A stretch of DNA of 9,906 nucleotides, taken from the NCBI GenBank assembly GCA_004296815.1, contig SCVT01000045.1, forward strand, positions 1 to 9,906, in the 5' to 3' direction. The number at the start of each line of letters is the position of its first letter. Positions within the stretch are counted from its first letter, which is position 1. Shown here one piece after another: positions 1 to 6,426 of this stretch. The notes below the pieces were generated by a model that did no database searches, was not told the origin of the DNA, and saw only the letters and a list, made by a program, of their open reading frames with translations. Position numbers and translations under genes: made by a program. The DNA is from Reyranella sp. Its GTDB lineage: Bacteria > Pseudomonadota > Alphaproteobacteria > Reyranellales > Reyranellaceae.

Positions 1-121
1 CGCCGAGCACCATCTGCGCCGTCATCGCCTGCGCAGGATTGCGGCTCGCCTTGACGGCGGCGTTCCAGCCCGCATGCAACAAAGCGCTCGCGAGGGCGGC
101 AAGCACATCCGCCGGACTCAT
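1..121 (-). CDS. EamA/DMT-family permease, N-terminal fragment
   Basis: Only the first 40 residues are in the window; the gene runs off the left edge. The protein begins MSPADVLAALASALLHAGWN and continues AAVKASRNPAQAM. The pattern A-L-L-H-A-x-W-N-A-x-x-K-x-S-R is what I know from the first membrane helix and following loop of EamA-type drug/metabolite transporters, ten-helix inner-membrane permeases that usually export small metabolites. The ATG at 121 overlaps the TGA of the XRE-cupin regulator gene (118-120) in an ATGA junction, so the two are almost certainly co-transcribed and translationally coupled. That pairing suggests the regulator controls this exporter. The substrate cannot be read from the fragment. 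The family call rests on a short stretch, so it is likely but not certain. Confidence 0.72.
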   Translation of the reverse strand, partial: MSPADVLAALASALLHAGWNAAVKASRNPAQAMTAQMVLG

Positions 122-714
122 GGCGCCCCCGAAGCGATCACGACGCAGTAGTGGACGGGCTTGGTCGTGCGGTTGTGGAAGGTGACCGGCCGGTCGAGAA
201 CCATCGCCAGGCAGTCTCCGGCGCGCAGTTCGTGCCGGTCATCCCCCAGCGCGATTTCGATAGCGCCCTGCAAGACCCATATCTGCTGATGGGTGACGCG
301 CGGCCGTGCAGCGGCTTCGTAGGCCACGCGCGCGCCAGCCGGGAAGACCACCTCGACGATCTGGATCGGCGACGGAAAGCCCCCCGGAGACACGTTGCGA
401 CGCAGATATCCCGAGCCCGGATCGCGCCATTCGACCTGATCAGCACGACGCGACACGGGAGCCGGACGGGCCGCCGGCTCGTCGAACAGGGTCGCCAGAG
501 AAACGCCGAGCCCGGTCGCCAGCCTCTCGAGCACGACTGCCGTCGCGCTGCTTTCGCCGCGCTCGACGAGTGAGATCATGGATCGGCTGACACCGCTGGC
601 TTCGGCCAGCGCTTCAAGCGTCAGGCTTCGCTCGACCCGCAAGCGTTTGACCTGAGCGGCGATGCGATCGTTGATGCCGATGGTAGTGATTGTCAGTCCG
701 TATACTGGATACAT
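118..714 (-). CDS. XRE-family transcriptional regulator with C-terminal cupin domain
   Basis: This is a 198-residue cytoplasmic DNA-binding protein. Residues about 16-78 form an XRE/Cro-type helix-turn-helix; the segment LAEASGVSRSMISLVERGES (37-56) covers the turn and recognition helix. Residues about 115-193 form a small cupin barrel (PAGARV, HQQIWVLQGAIEI, LRAGDCLAM, then H180), a fold that in this family senses a small ligand. Such XRE-cupin proteins usually control an adjacent catabolic or export operon, and here the next gene downstream is an EamA permease overlapping by four bases. The only ATG that fits is at 714. It has no useful ribosome binding site (a GGA lies only two bases upstream) and sits inside the palindrome 700-726, so the message may be leaderless and the gene autoregulated. 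The family is secure; the ligand and the exact start are not. Confidence 0.9.
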   Translation of the reverse strand: MYPVYGLTITTIGINDRIAAQVKRLRVERSLTLEALAEASGVSRSMISLVERGESSATAVVLERLATGLGVSLATLFDEPAARPAPVSRRADQVEWRDPGSGYLRRNVSPGGFPSPIQIVEVVFPAGARVAYEAAARPRVTHQQIWVLQGAIEIALGDDRHELRAGDCLAMVLDRPVTFHNRTTKPVHYCVVIASGAP

Positions 715-726
715 ATTCCAATATAC
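700..726. promoter_or_regulatory. Imperfect palindrome, candidate operator of the XRE-cupin regulator
   Basis: Two 10-base arms match at 9 of 10 positions: GTATACTGGA, a 7-base spacer, then TCCAATATAC. The arms are AT-rich against a GC-rich background. The site covers the ATG of the regulator gene (712-714) and lies in the divergent region shared with the gene at 804. On the minus strand it contains TATATT (725-720), a fair -10 box that would start transcription close to the ATG. A bound dimer here would block the regulator's own promoter. Binding by this regulator is inference from position and symmetry. Confidence 0.6.
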
Positions 727-803
727 AGGATTTCACTTCAAGGCCCATCCCGGGCACGCCTGGGCTAAGAACTGGAGGCGAAACTGAGCGGTCTGGAGTT
801 GCG

Positions 804-1196
804 ATGACGGACATTGTCGAAGAATTGCGTGCCCAATGCAGGGCCGACCACGGACCGCGCGATGCCACGTCGCTGGCGGATGACGTCCGTTGGCAGGCCG
901 CTGCCGAGATCGAACGTCTGCGGCAGGCATCGACGGCCTGGGAGCCCATCGAGACGGCGCCCAAGGACGAGGGTCTCCTCCTCCTGTTCTGCCCGGGCCT
1001 TGCGGGACAGGTGGCAGACGAGATCGTGATCGGGATCTGGCGGTTCGACGCGAACCGCCGCTCACTGGGCTACTGGGTCAGCGATGTCGGCGTGCTCGAT
1101 CCGGGCTTCGCCGAAACGGGTCCGTGGATCGAGTATTCGGAACTACATCCGAAATTATGGGCGCGATTGCCGCGGCCAACACCCGACAGCAGGTAG
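804..1196 (+). CDS. Small hypothetical protein, DUF551-like (WxPIETAPKD motif)
   Basis: This is a 130-residue soluble protein with no signal peptide or membrane helix. It opens with MTDIVEELR, has a short helical stretch with AAAEIERLRQA (about 31-41), and then WEPIETAPKDEGLLLLF (about 45-61), followed by a Trp-rich beta-type region (GIWRF, GYWVSD, GPWIEY). The MxDIVExLR ... AAxEIERLR ... WxPIETAPKDG layout is one I know from small phage and prophage-borne proteins of alphaproteobacteria related to DUF551; the function is unknown. The frame is open back to a TTG at 690, but I chose ATG 804 because GGAG (795-798) sits five bases before it and the recognisable sequence begins there. It diverges from the XRE-cupin gene and ends just before a strong terminator. 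Confidence 0.75.
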   Translation: MTDIVEELRAQCRADHGPRDATSLADDVRWQAAAEIERLRQASTAWEPIETAPKDEGLLLLFCPGLAGQVADEIVIGIWRFDANRRSLGYWVSDVGVLDPGFAETGPWIEYSELHPKLWARLPRPTPDSR

Positions 1197-1203
1197 ACAA
1201 CAA

Positions 1204-1230
1204 AAAAGGCGGCCACGAGGGCCGCCTTTT
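1204..1230. terminator. Bidirectional rho-independent terminator
   Basis: A perfect 11-base inverted repeat, AAAAGGCGGCC / GGCCGCCTTTT, encloses the 5-base loop ACGAG. The GC core is flanked by an A run on one side and a T run on the other, so it ends transcription in both directions. It lies between the convergent ends of the DUF551-like gene (stop 1194-1196) and the OmpA lipoprotein gene (stop 1248-1250). Confidence 0.9.
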
Positions 1231-1247
1231 CGTCGATGATTGTAAGC

Positions 1248-1877
1248 TTAGGTGCGCGGGGGCAGCGGCACGCGCGAGTCGGTCAGAGCCTTCTCGAGCA
1301 CCGGAATGCCATTGGCCGGACGGCCCGCGACGCACTCCGCCATCGCCTCGGGAACGGGTCCCTGAGCCGGCACGGCGGTGCTGGTCTTGCGGTAGAGGTC
1401 CATCAACTTCTTGCAGTAGGCCGCCTGGTCGTAACCCGCCGCCATCTGGCCAGCGATCGCGATCTCCACGCGGCGGTTCTGCGGCTCACGAACGTTCGGG
1501 CCGGTCTGAACGAGCAGGCCCTGTTCACCACGGCCGACGACGGCAATGGCGGTGGCGGGAACGCCTTCCTTGACCAGCGCGTCCTTGACGGCGTTGGCGC
1601 GGCGCAGCGACAGCGCCATGTTGTACTGCTCGGAACCCGACGTGTCGGTGTGGCCGGTCGCCGTGATGCGCGCGCCGCCCTTCGACTTGTAGGCGGTCGC
1701 CGCCTGGCTGATGACGTTCGACGCCTGGGTGTTCAGCTTGGCGCTGTCCCAATCGAAGAACACCATGAACGACTGCGGAGCCGGCGGCGGCGGCGGCGGC
1801 GCGGTGGCCGGCGCGGGCTCGTCGCACGCACTGATCATGAACGCCGCTGCAGCGATGACAAAGAACTTCTTGAGCAT
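1248..1877 (-). CDS. OmpA-family peptidoglycan-associated lipoprotein with C-terminal cysteine-pair tail
   Basis: This 209-residue envelope protein should anchor the cell wall to a membrane. Residues 1-17 form a lipoprotein signal peptide, MLKKFFVIAAAAFMISA, with lipobox ISAC and lipidated Cys18. A proline linker follows (27-34), then an OmpA C-terminal domain at about 37-143 with the peptidoglycan-binding signature GHTDTSG (75-81, Asp78), RRANAV (92-97) and QNRRVEI (133-139). Residues about 144-209 form an extra tail with Cys155 and Cys182, ending IPVLEKALTD...VPLPPR, which plain Pal/OmpA lipoproteins lack. The residues after Cys18 are Asp-Glu; in E. coli Asp at that place favours inner-membrane retention. 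Translation starts at ATG 1877 with GGAG eight bases upstream. It appears monocistronic, with its own promoter (1912-1940) and the terminator at 1204-1230. It is not Pal itself, since no Tol genes are nearby. Confidence 0.92.
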   Translation of the reverse strand: MLKKFFVIAAAAFMISACDEPAPATAPPPPPPAPQSFMVFFDWDSAKLNTQASNVISQAATAYKSKGGARITATGHTDTSGSEQYNMALSLRRANAVKDALVKEGVPATAIAVVGRGEQGLLVQTGPNVREPQNRRVEIAIAGQMAAGYDQAAYCKKLMDLYRKTSTAVPAQGPVPEAMAECVAGRPANGIPVLEKALTDSRVPLPPRT

Positions 1878-1911
1878 AATCCCCTCTCCCCTAGGCTATG
1901 GAAGCCGTCCT

Positions 1912-1940
1912 ATCATGCGCTGCCTATTGCGCTCGGGCAA
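1912..1940 (-). promoter_or_regulatory. Candidate sigma70-type promoter of the OmpA lipoprotein gene
   Basis: On the minus strand TTGCCC (1940-1935) and CATGAT (1917-1912) are 17 bases apart, and each matches four of six consensus bases. The predicted start gives a leader of about 28 bases before ATG 1877, with room for the GGAG site. The -35 box touches the ATGCAA/TTGCAT palindrome just upstream. This is read by eye only. Confidence 0.45.
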
Positions 1941-1956
1941 TGCAAAAAAATTGCAT
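1940..1956. promoter_or_regulatory. ATGCAA-A5-TTGCAT palindrome abutting the OmpA promoter
   Basis: Perfect 6-base arms flank a run of five A, giving seven consecutive A on the plus strand. It lies immediately upstream of, and shares one base with, the -35 box of the candidate promoter. It could be an operator, an AT-rich UP-like element, or a weak stem-loop. No specific binding protein is recognised. Confidence 0.4.
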
Positions 1957-1962
1957 AGCCAC

Positions 1963-1993
1963 CGGACGTTGATGCGAGCGCACGCAACGTCCG
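1963..1993. repeat. Inverted repeat/stem-loop downstream of the amidohydrolase gene
   Basis: Perfect 9-base arms CGGACGTTG / CAACGTCCG enclose 13 bases in which TGC and GCA can extend the stem around a GAGC loop. It starts 35 bases after the amidohydrolase stop (2028) in the direction of that gene. No T tract follows directly, so it may be an imperfect terminator or mRNA end-stabilising structure, or a protein-binding site. Confidence 0.45.
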
Positions 1994-2027
1994 TTCCCGG
2001 CACGTTCACACACGATGCTAAGCGCAA

Positions 2028-3131
2028 TTACGCTGCCAGCTTGTAAAGCTCCGCCACGTTGTCGCGCAGAATGCGCTTCCTGAGGTCGGCCGTCAGATGA
2101 CCCGTTTGCTCGGCGATGACGTCCTGGCTCCACGGCCACGTCGAATCGCTGTGCGGGAAGTCATTGGCCCACATGAGCTGCTGAGGGCCGAGACGATCGG
2201 CGAACTGAAAGGCCGTCCAATCGTCCTGAAACGTAAGGGCGATGTGATCCCGGAAGTACTCGGACGGCAGCCGGGCAAGTTCCTTGCCCTTCAGCCAGTA
2301 GCGATGACGCTTGTAGGCGTGGTCCATCCTGTACATGAAATGAGGAGCCCAGCCGGCATCAGCCTCGACGCAAACCACCCGAAGCTTCGGATGGCGCTCG
2401 AACACGCCGCTGAACACCAGCATGCCCATGATGTCCTGGCAGCCGCGGATGATCGACAGGAACCCGTTGATCTTGGGGCCACGCGGCTTGGCTAGCGAAT
2501 TGTCGCCGGATGAAGTGAGGATGTGCCAGGACAGCGGCATGTCGAGACCGACCGCGGCTTCCCAGAACGGGTCGTAGGCCGGATCGTCATAGTCCTTCTC
2601 GCCGGGATTGCCCGGCATCATGACTCCGCGAAAGCCCATCGCCTTGATGCGCTCGAGATCGGCGATGCCTTCCTGGACAGTGCGCATTGCCGTCTGGCCG
2701 ACACCAACCAGGCGATCCGGTGCGTGCGAACAGTACGTTTGGAGCCAGCGATTGTAGGCGTCGAAGCACGCCTTCTTGTAGTCGAAGTCGGGATGGTTGC
2801 AGATCAGCATGCCGACGGTCGGGTAGATGATCTCCGCGGCCACGCCATCCTTGTCCTGGTCGGCTAGTCGGGTCGACGGATCCCAGCCACCGCGATGAAG
2901 ATCCTCGAACTTGGCGCCACCGATTCGTATGTCCTTGGGGGCGACACCCGCTGCCGCGATGAGGCCCATAGGCACCGGCGACTTCATGCCGTCGACGACG
3001 TAGATGTCACCCATGCCCTCCTTGTGCACGACATGTGGCGCACGCTCGCGGTACGCCGGCTCGATGTGATCGCGGTAGCATCCGGGGGGTTCTGTGATGT
3101 GCGAATCTGCGGAAATCGGGCGCCAGTCCAT
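2028..3131 (-). CDS. Amidohydrolase-2 family metal-dependent hydrolase
   Basis: This is a 367-residue cytoplasmic TIM-barrel hydrolase of the amidohydrolase-2 (ACMSD-like) type, whose members decarboxylate or hydrolyse aromatic and related carboxylates using a divalent metal. Visible hallmarks are the opening strand ISADSHITEP (6-15) with the metal-binding D9-x-H11 and E14, the barrel histidine in SWHILTSSGD (201-210, His203), VEADAGWAPHFMYRMD (255-270) with the conserved Trp261, and WANDFPHSDSTWP (321-333) with the catalytic-type Asp324 and His327. The length is normal for the family and there is no signal peptide. The start at ATG 3131 is firm, with GGAGG (3138-3142) six bases upstream. It stands alone: the OmpA gene downstream is 150 bases away with its own promoter. 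The substrate cannot be deduced. The TRAP transporter further right could import one, but it is a separate unit. Confidence 0.9.
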   Translation of the reverse strand: MDWRPISADSHITEPPGCYRDHIEPAYRERAPHVVHKEGMGDIYVVDGMKSPVPMGLIAAAGVAPKDIRIGGAKFEDLHRGGWDPSTRLADQDKDGVAAEIIYPTVGMLICNHPDFDYKKACFDAYNRWLQTYCSHAPDRLVGVGQTAMRTVQEGIADLERIKAMGFRGVMMPGNPGEKDYDDPAYDPFWEAAVGLDMPLSWHILTSSGDNSLAKPRGPKINGFLSIIRGCQDIMGMLVFSGVFERHPKLRVVCVEADAGWAPHFMYRMDHAYKRHRYWLKGKELARLPSEYFRDHIALTFQDDWTAFQFADRLGPQQLMWANDFPHSDSTWPWSQDVIAEQTGHLTADLRKRILRDNVAELYKLAA

Positions 3132-3264
3132 ACCGTTCCTCCAGCTTTCGTTGCGAAATGGTAGGCAGAGCCCGGAAAGCGCGACAAGCCCCCAAGGCAG
3201 CGCCAGTTCCGGCGGGCGGCAGCGGTTGAACCGTCTCCTGCCCTATGGCATACCCCCGCCGCGC
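3132..3264. promoter_or_regulatory. Divergent control region of the amidohydrolase and tRNA-Thr genes
   Basis: This gap holds the strong GGAGG site of the amidohydrolase gene (3138-3142), a small palindrome TTTCG-TTG-CGAAA (3146-3158) just upstream of it, and, on the plus strand, TTGAAC (3226-3231) 17 bases from CATACC (3249-3254). The last pair is a plausible though weak promoter that would start about four bases before the tRNA. No reading frame here looks coding. Confidence 0.4.
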
Positions 3265-3339
3265 GCTGCCGTAGCTCAGTGGTAGAGCACCCCCTTGGTA
3301 AGGGGGAGGTCGACAGTTCAATCCTGTCCGGCAGCACCA
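3265..3339 (+). tRNA. tRNA-Thr (anticodon GGT)
   Basis: A complete 75-base cloverleaf is present. The acceptor stem is GCTGCCG with CGGCAGC, the D stem GCTC/GAGC with loop AGTGGTA, and the anticodon stem CCCCC/GGGGG with loop TTGGTAA (anticodon GGT, reading ACC and ACU). The variable segment is AGGTC, the T stem GACAG/CTGTC with loop TTCAATC, then discriminator A and an encoded CCA. All stems pair perfectly. No copy of its 3' end is seen elsewhere in the window, so there is no sign that an element has integrated here. Confidence 0.97.
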
Positions 3340-3359
3340 GCGCTCCCTTGACCTAGAAC

Positions 3360-3375
3360 GAAAGCGGGCGCTTTC
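3360..3375 (+). terminator. Candidate terminator hairpin after tRNA-Thr
   Basis: GAAAGC and GCTTTC pair around GGGC (or seven-base arms around GG), starting 21 bases after the tRNA 3' end. The descending arm carries three T but no long T run follows, so termination may be partial. It could instead be part of the leader of the HlyD gene at 3402. Confidence 0.4.
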
Positions 3376-3401
3376 TCGCAGGGTGTGGAAAGCGATCTGG
3401 G

Positions 3402-4400
3402 ATGGCGCAAAGCAGGAAATTTGCATGGCTGGGGGCTGGAGCGCTGGCCGTCGTGGTCATTGCCGCGACGATCGTGCTCGGCTTGCCAGATCGGCAGATC
3501 GGCAGCGCTCAGAACAAGTCCGAGATTAACGGCCCCCTGATCTCGCGTGGCTACACCGACGCGCCGGCCGGCACAGCCGTCATCGCAGGTGATCCGGGGG
3601 TTGGCGGATCGGTCCTGGTCGACCTCCGCATCAAGACCGGCCAGTTCGTCAAGCGCGACGAGGTCATAGCGGTTCTCAACAACTACGCGATCGCGGACGT
3701 CGAGGTGCGCCGGATGGAGGCGGAGATCGCCAAGGCCAGGCGACAGCGCGAAGCGATGGTCTCGGGTTACCGGATCGCCGAGATCGCGCAGCAGGAAGTT
3801 TCCGTGAAGTCGGCGTCGGAGGAAAACCGGCTCAAGGACCTCGAACTCTCGCGGTCCAGTGTCCCCCCTGACCAGAAGCAGATTCAGTCGACGATCTCCC
3901 AGCAGGCGCTGGAACGCGAGCAAGCCAAGCTGAAGTTCCAGAAAGATGTGCTGGCAGCCGATCTGGCGCAGACCGAGTCCGACATCGTCATCAACACTGC
4001 AAAGCTCGACGAGGCGAAGCTGGAGCGCGAACACGCGCTGGTGCGGTCGCCGCTCGACGGTGTCGTTGTCGACATCTACACCCGCCAGGGGGAGCGCGTC
4101 TCCGGCCGGGGCATCGCCAAGATCGTGGATCTAAACCAGATTCGGATCTTTGCCGATGTCGACGAACTTCATCTGCGCAACCTGAAACCCGGTGGCAAAG
4201 TCGAGTTCACCTTCCAGGGCAGCCGCACGATCCACGTCGGGTCGATCGTGCGGACACCGCTGACGGTGAAACGCACCAAGCGCTCGGAAGCCGATCTCGG
4301 CGAAACGAATGTGCGTCTCGTCGAGGTCGAGATCAGGCCCGACGATCCGCAAGGCATCCCTCAGATGCTCGGCCGCGAGGCCCGCGTCATCTTCCAGTAG
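3402..4400 (+). CDS. HlyD-family periplasmic adaptor (membrane fusion protein)
   Basis: This 332-residue inner-membrane-anchored protein should bridge an inner-membrane exporter to the outer membrane. One N-terminal helix spans about 8-28 (FAWLGAGALAVVVIAATIVL). A first half-lipoyl motif follows (about 58-95: GTAVIAGDPGVGGSVLVDLRI...VKRDEVIAVL), then a long charged coiled coil (about 98-212), the second half-lipoyl motif LVRSPLDGVVVDIYTRQGE (213-231), and a beta-barrel domain (about 246-332, IRIFADVDELHLRNLKPG). The order is typical of HlyD/DevB-type adaptors and the length is on the short side. The start is ATG 3402 with a modest GGAAAG nine bases upstream. There is no ABC permease, MFS pump or TolC-like gene beside it, so its partner must be elsewhere. 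Its last 14 bases overlap the 3' end of the convergent TRAP permease gene. Confidence 0.88.
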   Translation: MAQSRKFAWLGAGALAVVVIAATIVLGLPDRQIGSAQNKSEINGPLISRGYTDAPAGTAVIAGDPGVGGSVLVDLRIKTGQFVKRDEVIAVLNNYAIADVEVRRMEAEIAKARRQREAMVSGYRIAEIAQQEVSVKSASEENRLKDLELSRSSVPPDQKQIQSTISQQALEREQAKLKFQKDVLAADLAQTESDIVINTAKLDEAKLEREHALVRSPLDGVVVDIYTRQGERVSGRGIAKIVDLNQIRIFADVDELHLRNLKPGGKVEFTFQGSRTIHVGSIVRTPLTVKRTKRSEADLGETNVRLVEVEIRPDDPQGIPQMLGREARVIFQ

Positions 4401-6402
4401 AAGGCCGCGCTCCGGACCGGGAGCGCACGAACTCGTAGCCGATCACGGCAACGAGCACCGCCAAACCTATCGACCGCGCCGCCACCAGCCCGCCGACCCA
4501 ATCGTCGATGATATCGGGGAAGGTAAGCGCGATGCCGGCCAAGCCGCAGATCACGCGGTTGGCGACGCTGACCGGCCGCCAGAGATGGCCTTGCGCGGCG
4601 ATCGCCAGCGCGACGATGCCGCCGGCGGCCCCGAGTGTGACCCAGGGGATCCAGCCCCAGGACATGCCCTTCGGCGTCTCGAGAAGGAGGCCGATGCCGA
4701 TCGGATCGAGCACGAAGATGAAGGGGACCAGGAAAGCCGGCAGCGCGTACTTCCAACTCTGCAGCGTCGTCACATAGGGATCGGCGCGCGTGAGCGTCGC
4801 GGCAGCGAAGGGCGCCAGTGCCGTCGGCGGCGACACCTCTGAAAGCACGGCATAGTAGAAGATGAACATGTGTGCCGCGTAGTCGGGAATCCCGAGCTTG
4901 ATGAGCGCCGGCGCGGCGATCACGGCGCACATGATGTAGGAGGCCGTTACCGGAACGGCGAGGCCGACGACCCAGACGATCAGAGCCGTATAGAGCGCGG
5001 TCCAGAAGACCGAGCCGCCGGCGAGATCGATCACGATCGACGAGAACTTGAGCGCAAGGCCAGTCTTGGTGATCACGCCCACGATGATGCCCGCGCAGGC
5101 GCAGGTCGCGGCGACGCCCAGCGCCTGGATCGAACCGTCGGCGAGAGCGCGGAACAGCCGCCCCGGCCATAGGGCGGTGTCAGCACGCAGGTAGCTCACC
5201 GCGATCGCCAGCAGGATCGACCAGAAGACGGCATAGGTCGCCGAGAAACCCCACACCATGAGGACGACGACCGATATCAGTGACGAGAAATGAAAGCCGT
5301 AGCGCGTCAGCAGCTGCCACATGGTCATGTCGACCTCGGGATCGACGGCGCGCAGCCCGTACTTGCGCGAGTCGATCTCCGTCATCACCAGCAGGCCGAA
5401 GTAGTAGAGGCAGGTGGGAATGAGCGCCATGCGCACGATGTCGAGGTACGACATCTTGAGATATTCGGCGATCAGGAAGGCCGCGGCGCCCAGCACCGGT
5501 GGCGACAGGATGGCGCCGAGGCCGCCGGCGGCCAGCAACCCGCCCGCGGCCGTCTTGCCGTAGCCGGCCTCCTTCATGATCGGCCACGCCACCGTGCCAA
5601 TGGTGACAGTGGTGGCTACTCCCGAGCCCGAAGGCCCGCCCAGCAGGAAGGACGACAGAACGACCGCGCGGCCCGCGGCGTTCGGCTGCCCCTTCATCGC
5701 GCGCAGCGAGAAGTCGATGAAGAAGCGTCCGGCGCCCGAAGCCTGCAGGATGGCGCCGAAGATCGTGAACAGCACGATCAGCGTGGCTGAAACATCGATC
5801 GCCGAACCGAAGATGCCGTTCAGCGTCATGTATTCTTCCGCAATCATGTCAGACAGCGGATAGCCCTTGTGGGTCCAGGGGGCTGGCAGGTAGTTGCCCC
5901 ACAGCGCATAGGCGAAGAAAACCATCGACAGGATCGGCATGATCCAGCCCGTCGCGCGACGCGTCGTCTCCAGCACCAGAAGGATGAGGATGCCGCCGAC
6001 GATCAGGTCCATCATCGTGGGCGAGACGTAGCGATCGAGGAAATCGTCGGACGCCGAGAGATCCGTCCAGGTGCCGCCCGTCATCATGTACCAGATGACG
6101 CCGACCGTGAGAGCCGCGCCCACGATGTCCCATGGTGCGATGCGATTGCGCCAGCTCTTCGCCGCAGGGAAGAGCAAGAATACGAGCGAGAGGGCGAAGG
6201 CGACGTGGATCTCGCGCAAGGACTGGGTGTCGACGGTCGAAGCCGCGGCATAGAGATGAAAGATCGTCATCAGGAAGGCGATCAGGGTGAGGAACTTGCC
6301 CCACCAGCCGGCGAACTTGTGGACGCCGCCCTCTTCCTGCTCGATCAGCTCCTCGACCTTGCGTCGTTCCTCGTCGCTCAAGAGCTCGGTCTGGACCGTC
6401 AT
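4387..6402 (-). CDS. TRAP transporter fused permease (DctQM-type, TAXI-associated)
   Basis: This is a 671-residue inner-membrane protein with many hydrophobic helices. It carries the small (DctQ-like) and large (DctM-like) TRAP subunits in one chain, as in the 4TM/12TM fusion family that partners TAXI binding proteins. It imports solutes using ion gradients. From this start, the N-terminal part (about 37-165) holds the first helices. The conserved DctM core includes LLGGPSGSGVATTVTIGT (about 253-270), AAGGLGAILSPPVLGAAAF (about 291-309), TALIVWVVGLAVPVTASYI (about 472-490) and VLSEVSPPTALAPFAAATL (about 519-537). I chose ATG 6402 because GGTGGGA ends six bases upstream; the frame also has a GTG at 6414 giving four more residues, with a poorer site. 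It lies 64 bases downstream of the TAXI gene and is surely co-transcribed. Its 3' end overlaps the HlyD gene by 14 bases. Confidence 0.93.
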   Translation of the reverse strand: MTVQTELLSDEERRKVEELIEQEEGGVHKFAGWWGKFLTLIAFLMTIFHLYAAASTVDTQSLREIHVAFALSLVFLLFPAAKSWRNRIAPWDIVGAALTVGVIWYMMTGGTWTDLSASDDFLDRYVSPTMMDLIVGGILILLVLETTRRATGWIMPILSMVFFAYALWGNYLPAPWTHKGYPLSDMIAEEYMTLNGIFGSAIDVSATLIVLFTIFGAILQASGAGRFFIDFSLRAMKGQPNAAGRAVVLSSFLLGGPSGSGVATTVTIGTVAWPIMKEAGYGKTAAGGLLAAGGLGAILSPPVLGAAAFLIAEYLKMSYLDIVRMALIPTCLYYFGLLVMTEIDSRKYGLRAVDPEVDMTMWQLLTRYGFHFSSLISVVVLMVWGFSATYAVFWSILLAIAVSYLRADTALWPGRLFRALADGSIQALGVAATCACAGIIVGVITKTGLALKFSSIVIDLAGGSVFWTALYTALIVWVVGLAVPVTASYIMCAVIAAPALIKLGIPDYAAHMFIFYYAVLSEVSPPTALAPFAAATLTRADPYVTTLQSWKYALPAFLVPFIFVLDPIGIGLLLETPKGMSWGWIPWVTLGAAGGIVALAIAAQGHLWRPVSVANRVICGLAGIALTFPDIIDDWVGGLVAARSIGLAVLVAVIGYEFVRSRSGARPSTGR

Positions 6403-6426
6403 CGTGCATCCCACCCCAAATGGAAA

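Noticed and set aside
690..803. TTG-started extension of the DUF551-like gene
   Set aside because: It runs through the palindromic control region, lacks a ribosome site, and has no family-like sequence before ATG 804.
1771..1803. GGC-rich repeat near the OmpA gene start as a microsatellite or regulatory repeat
   Set aside because: It encodes the proline linker of the lipoprotein and is explained by ordinary coding use.
3265..3339. tRNA-Thr as the attachment site of an integrated element
   Set aside because: No integrase gene and no repeated copy of the tRNA 3' end is present in the window; the flanking genes look chromosomal.
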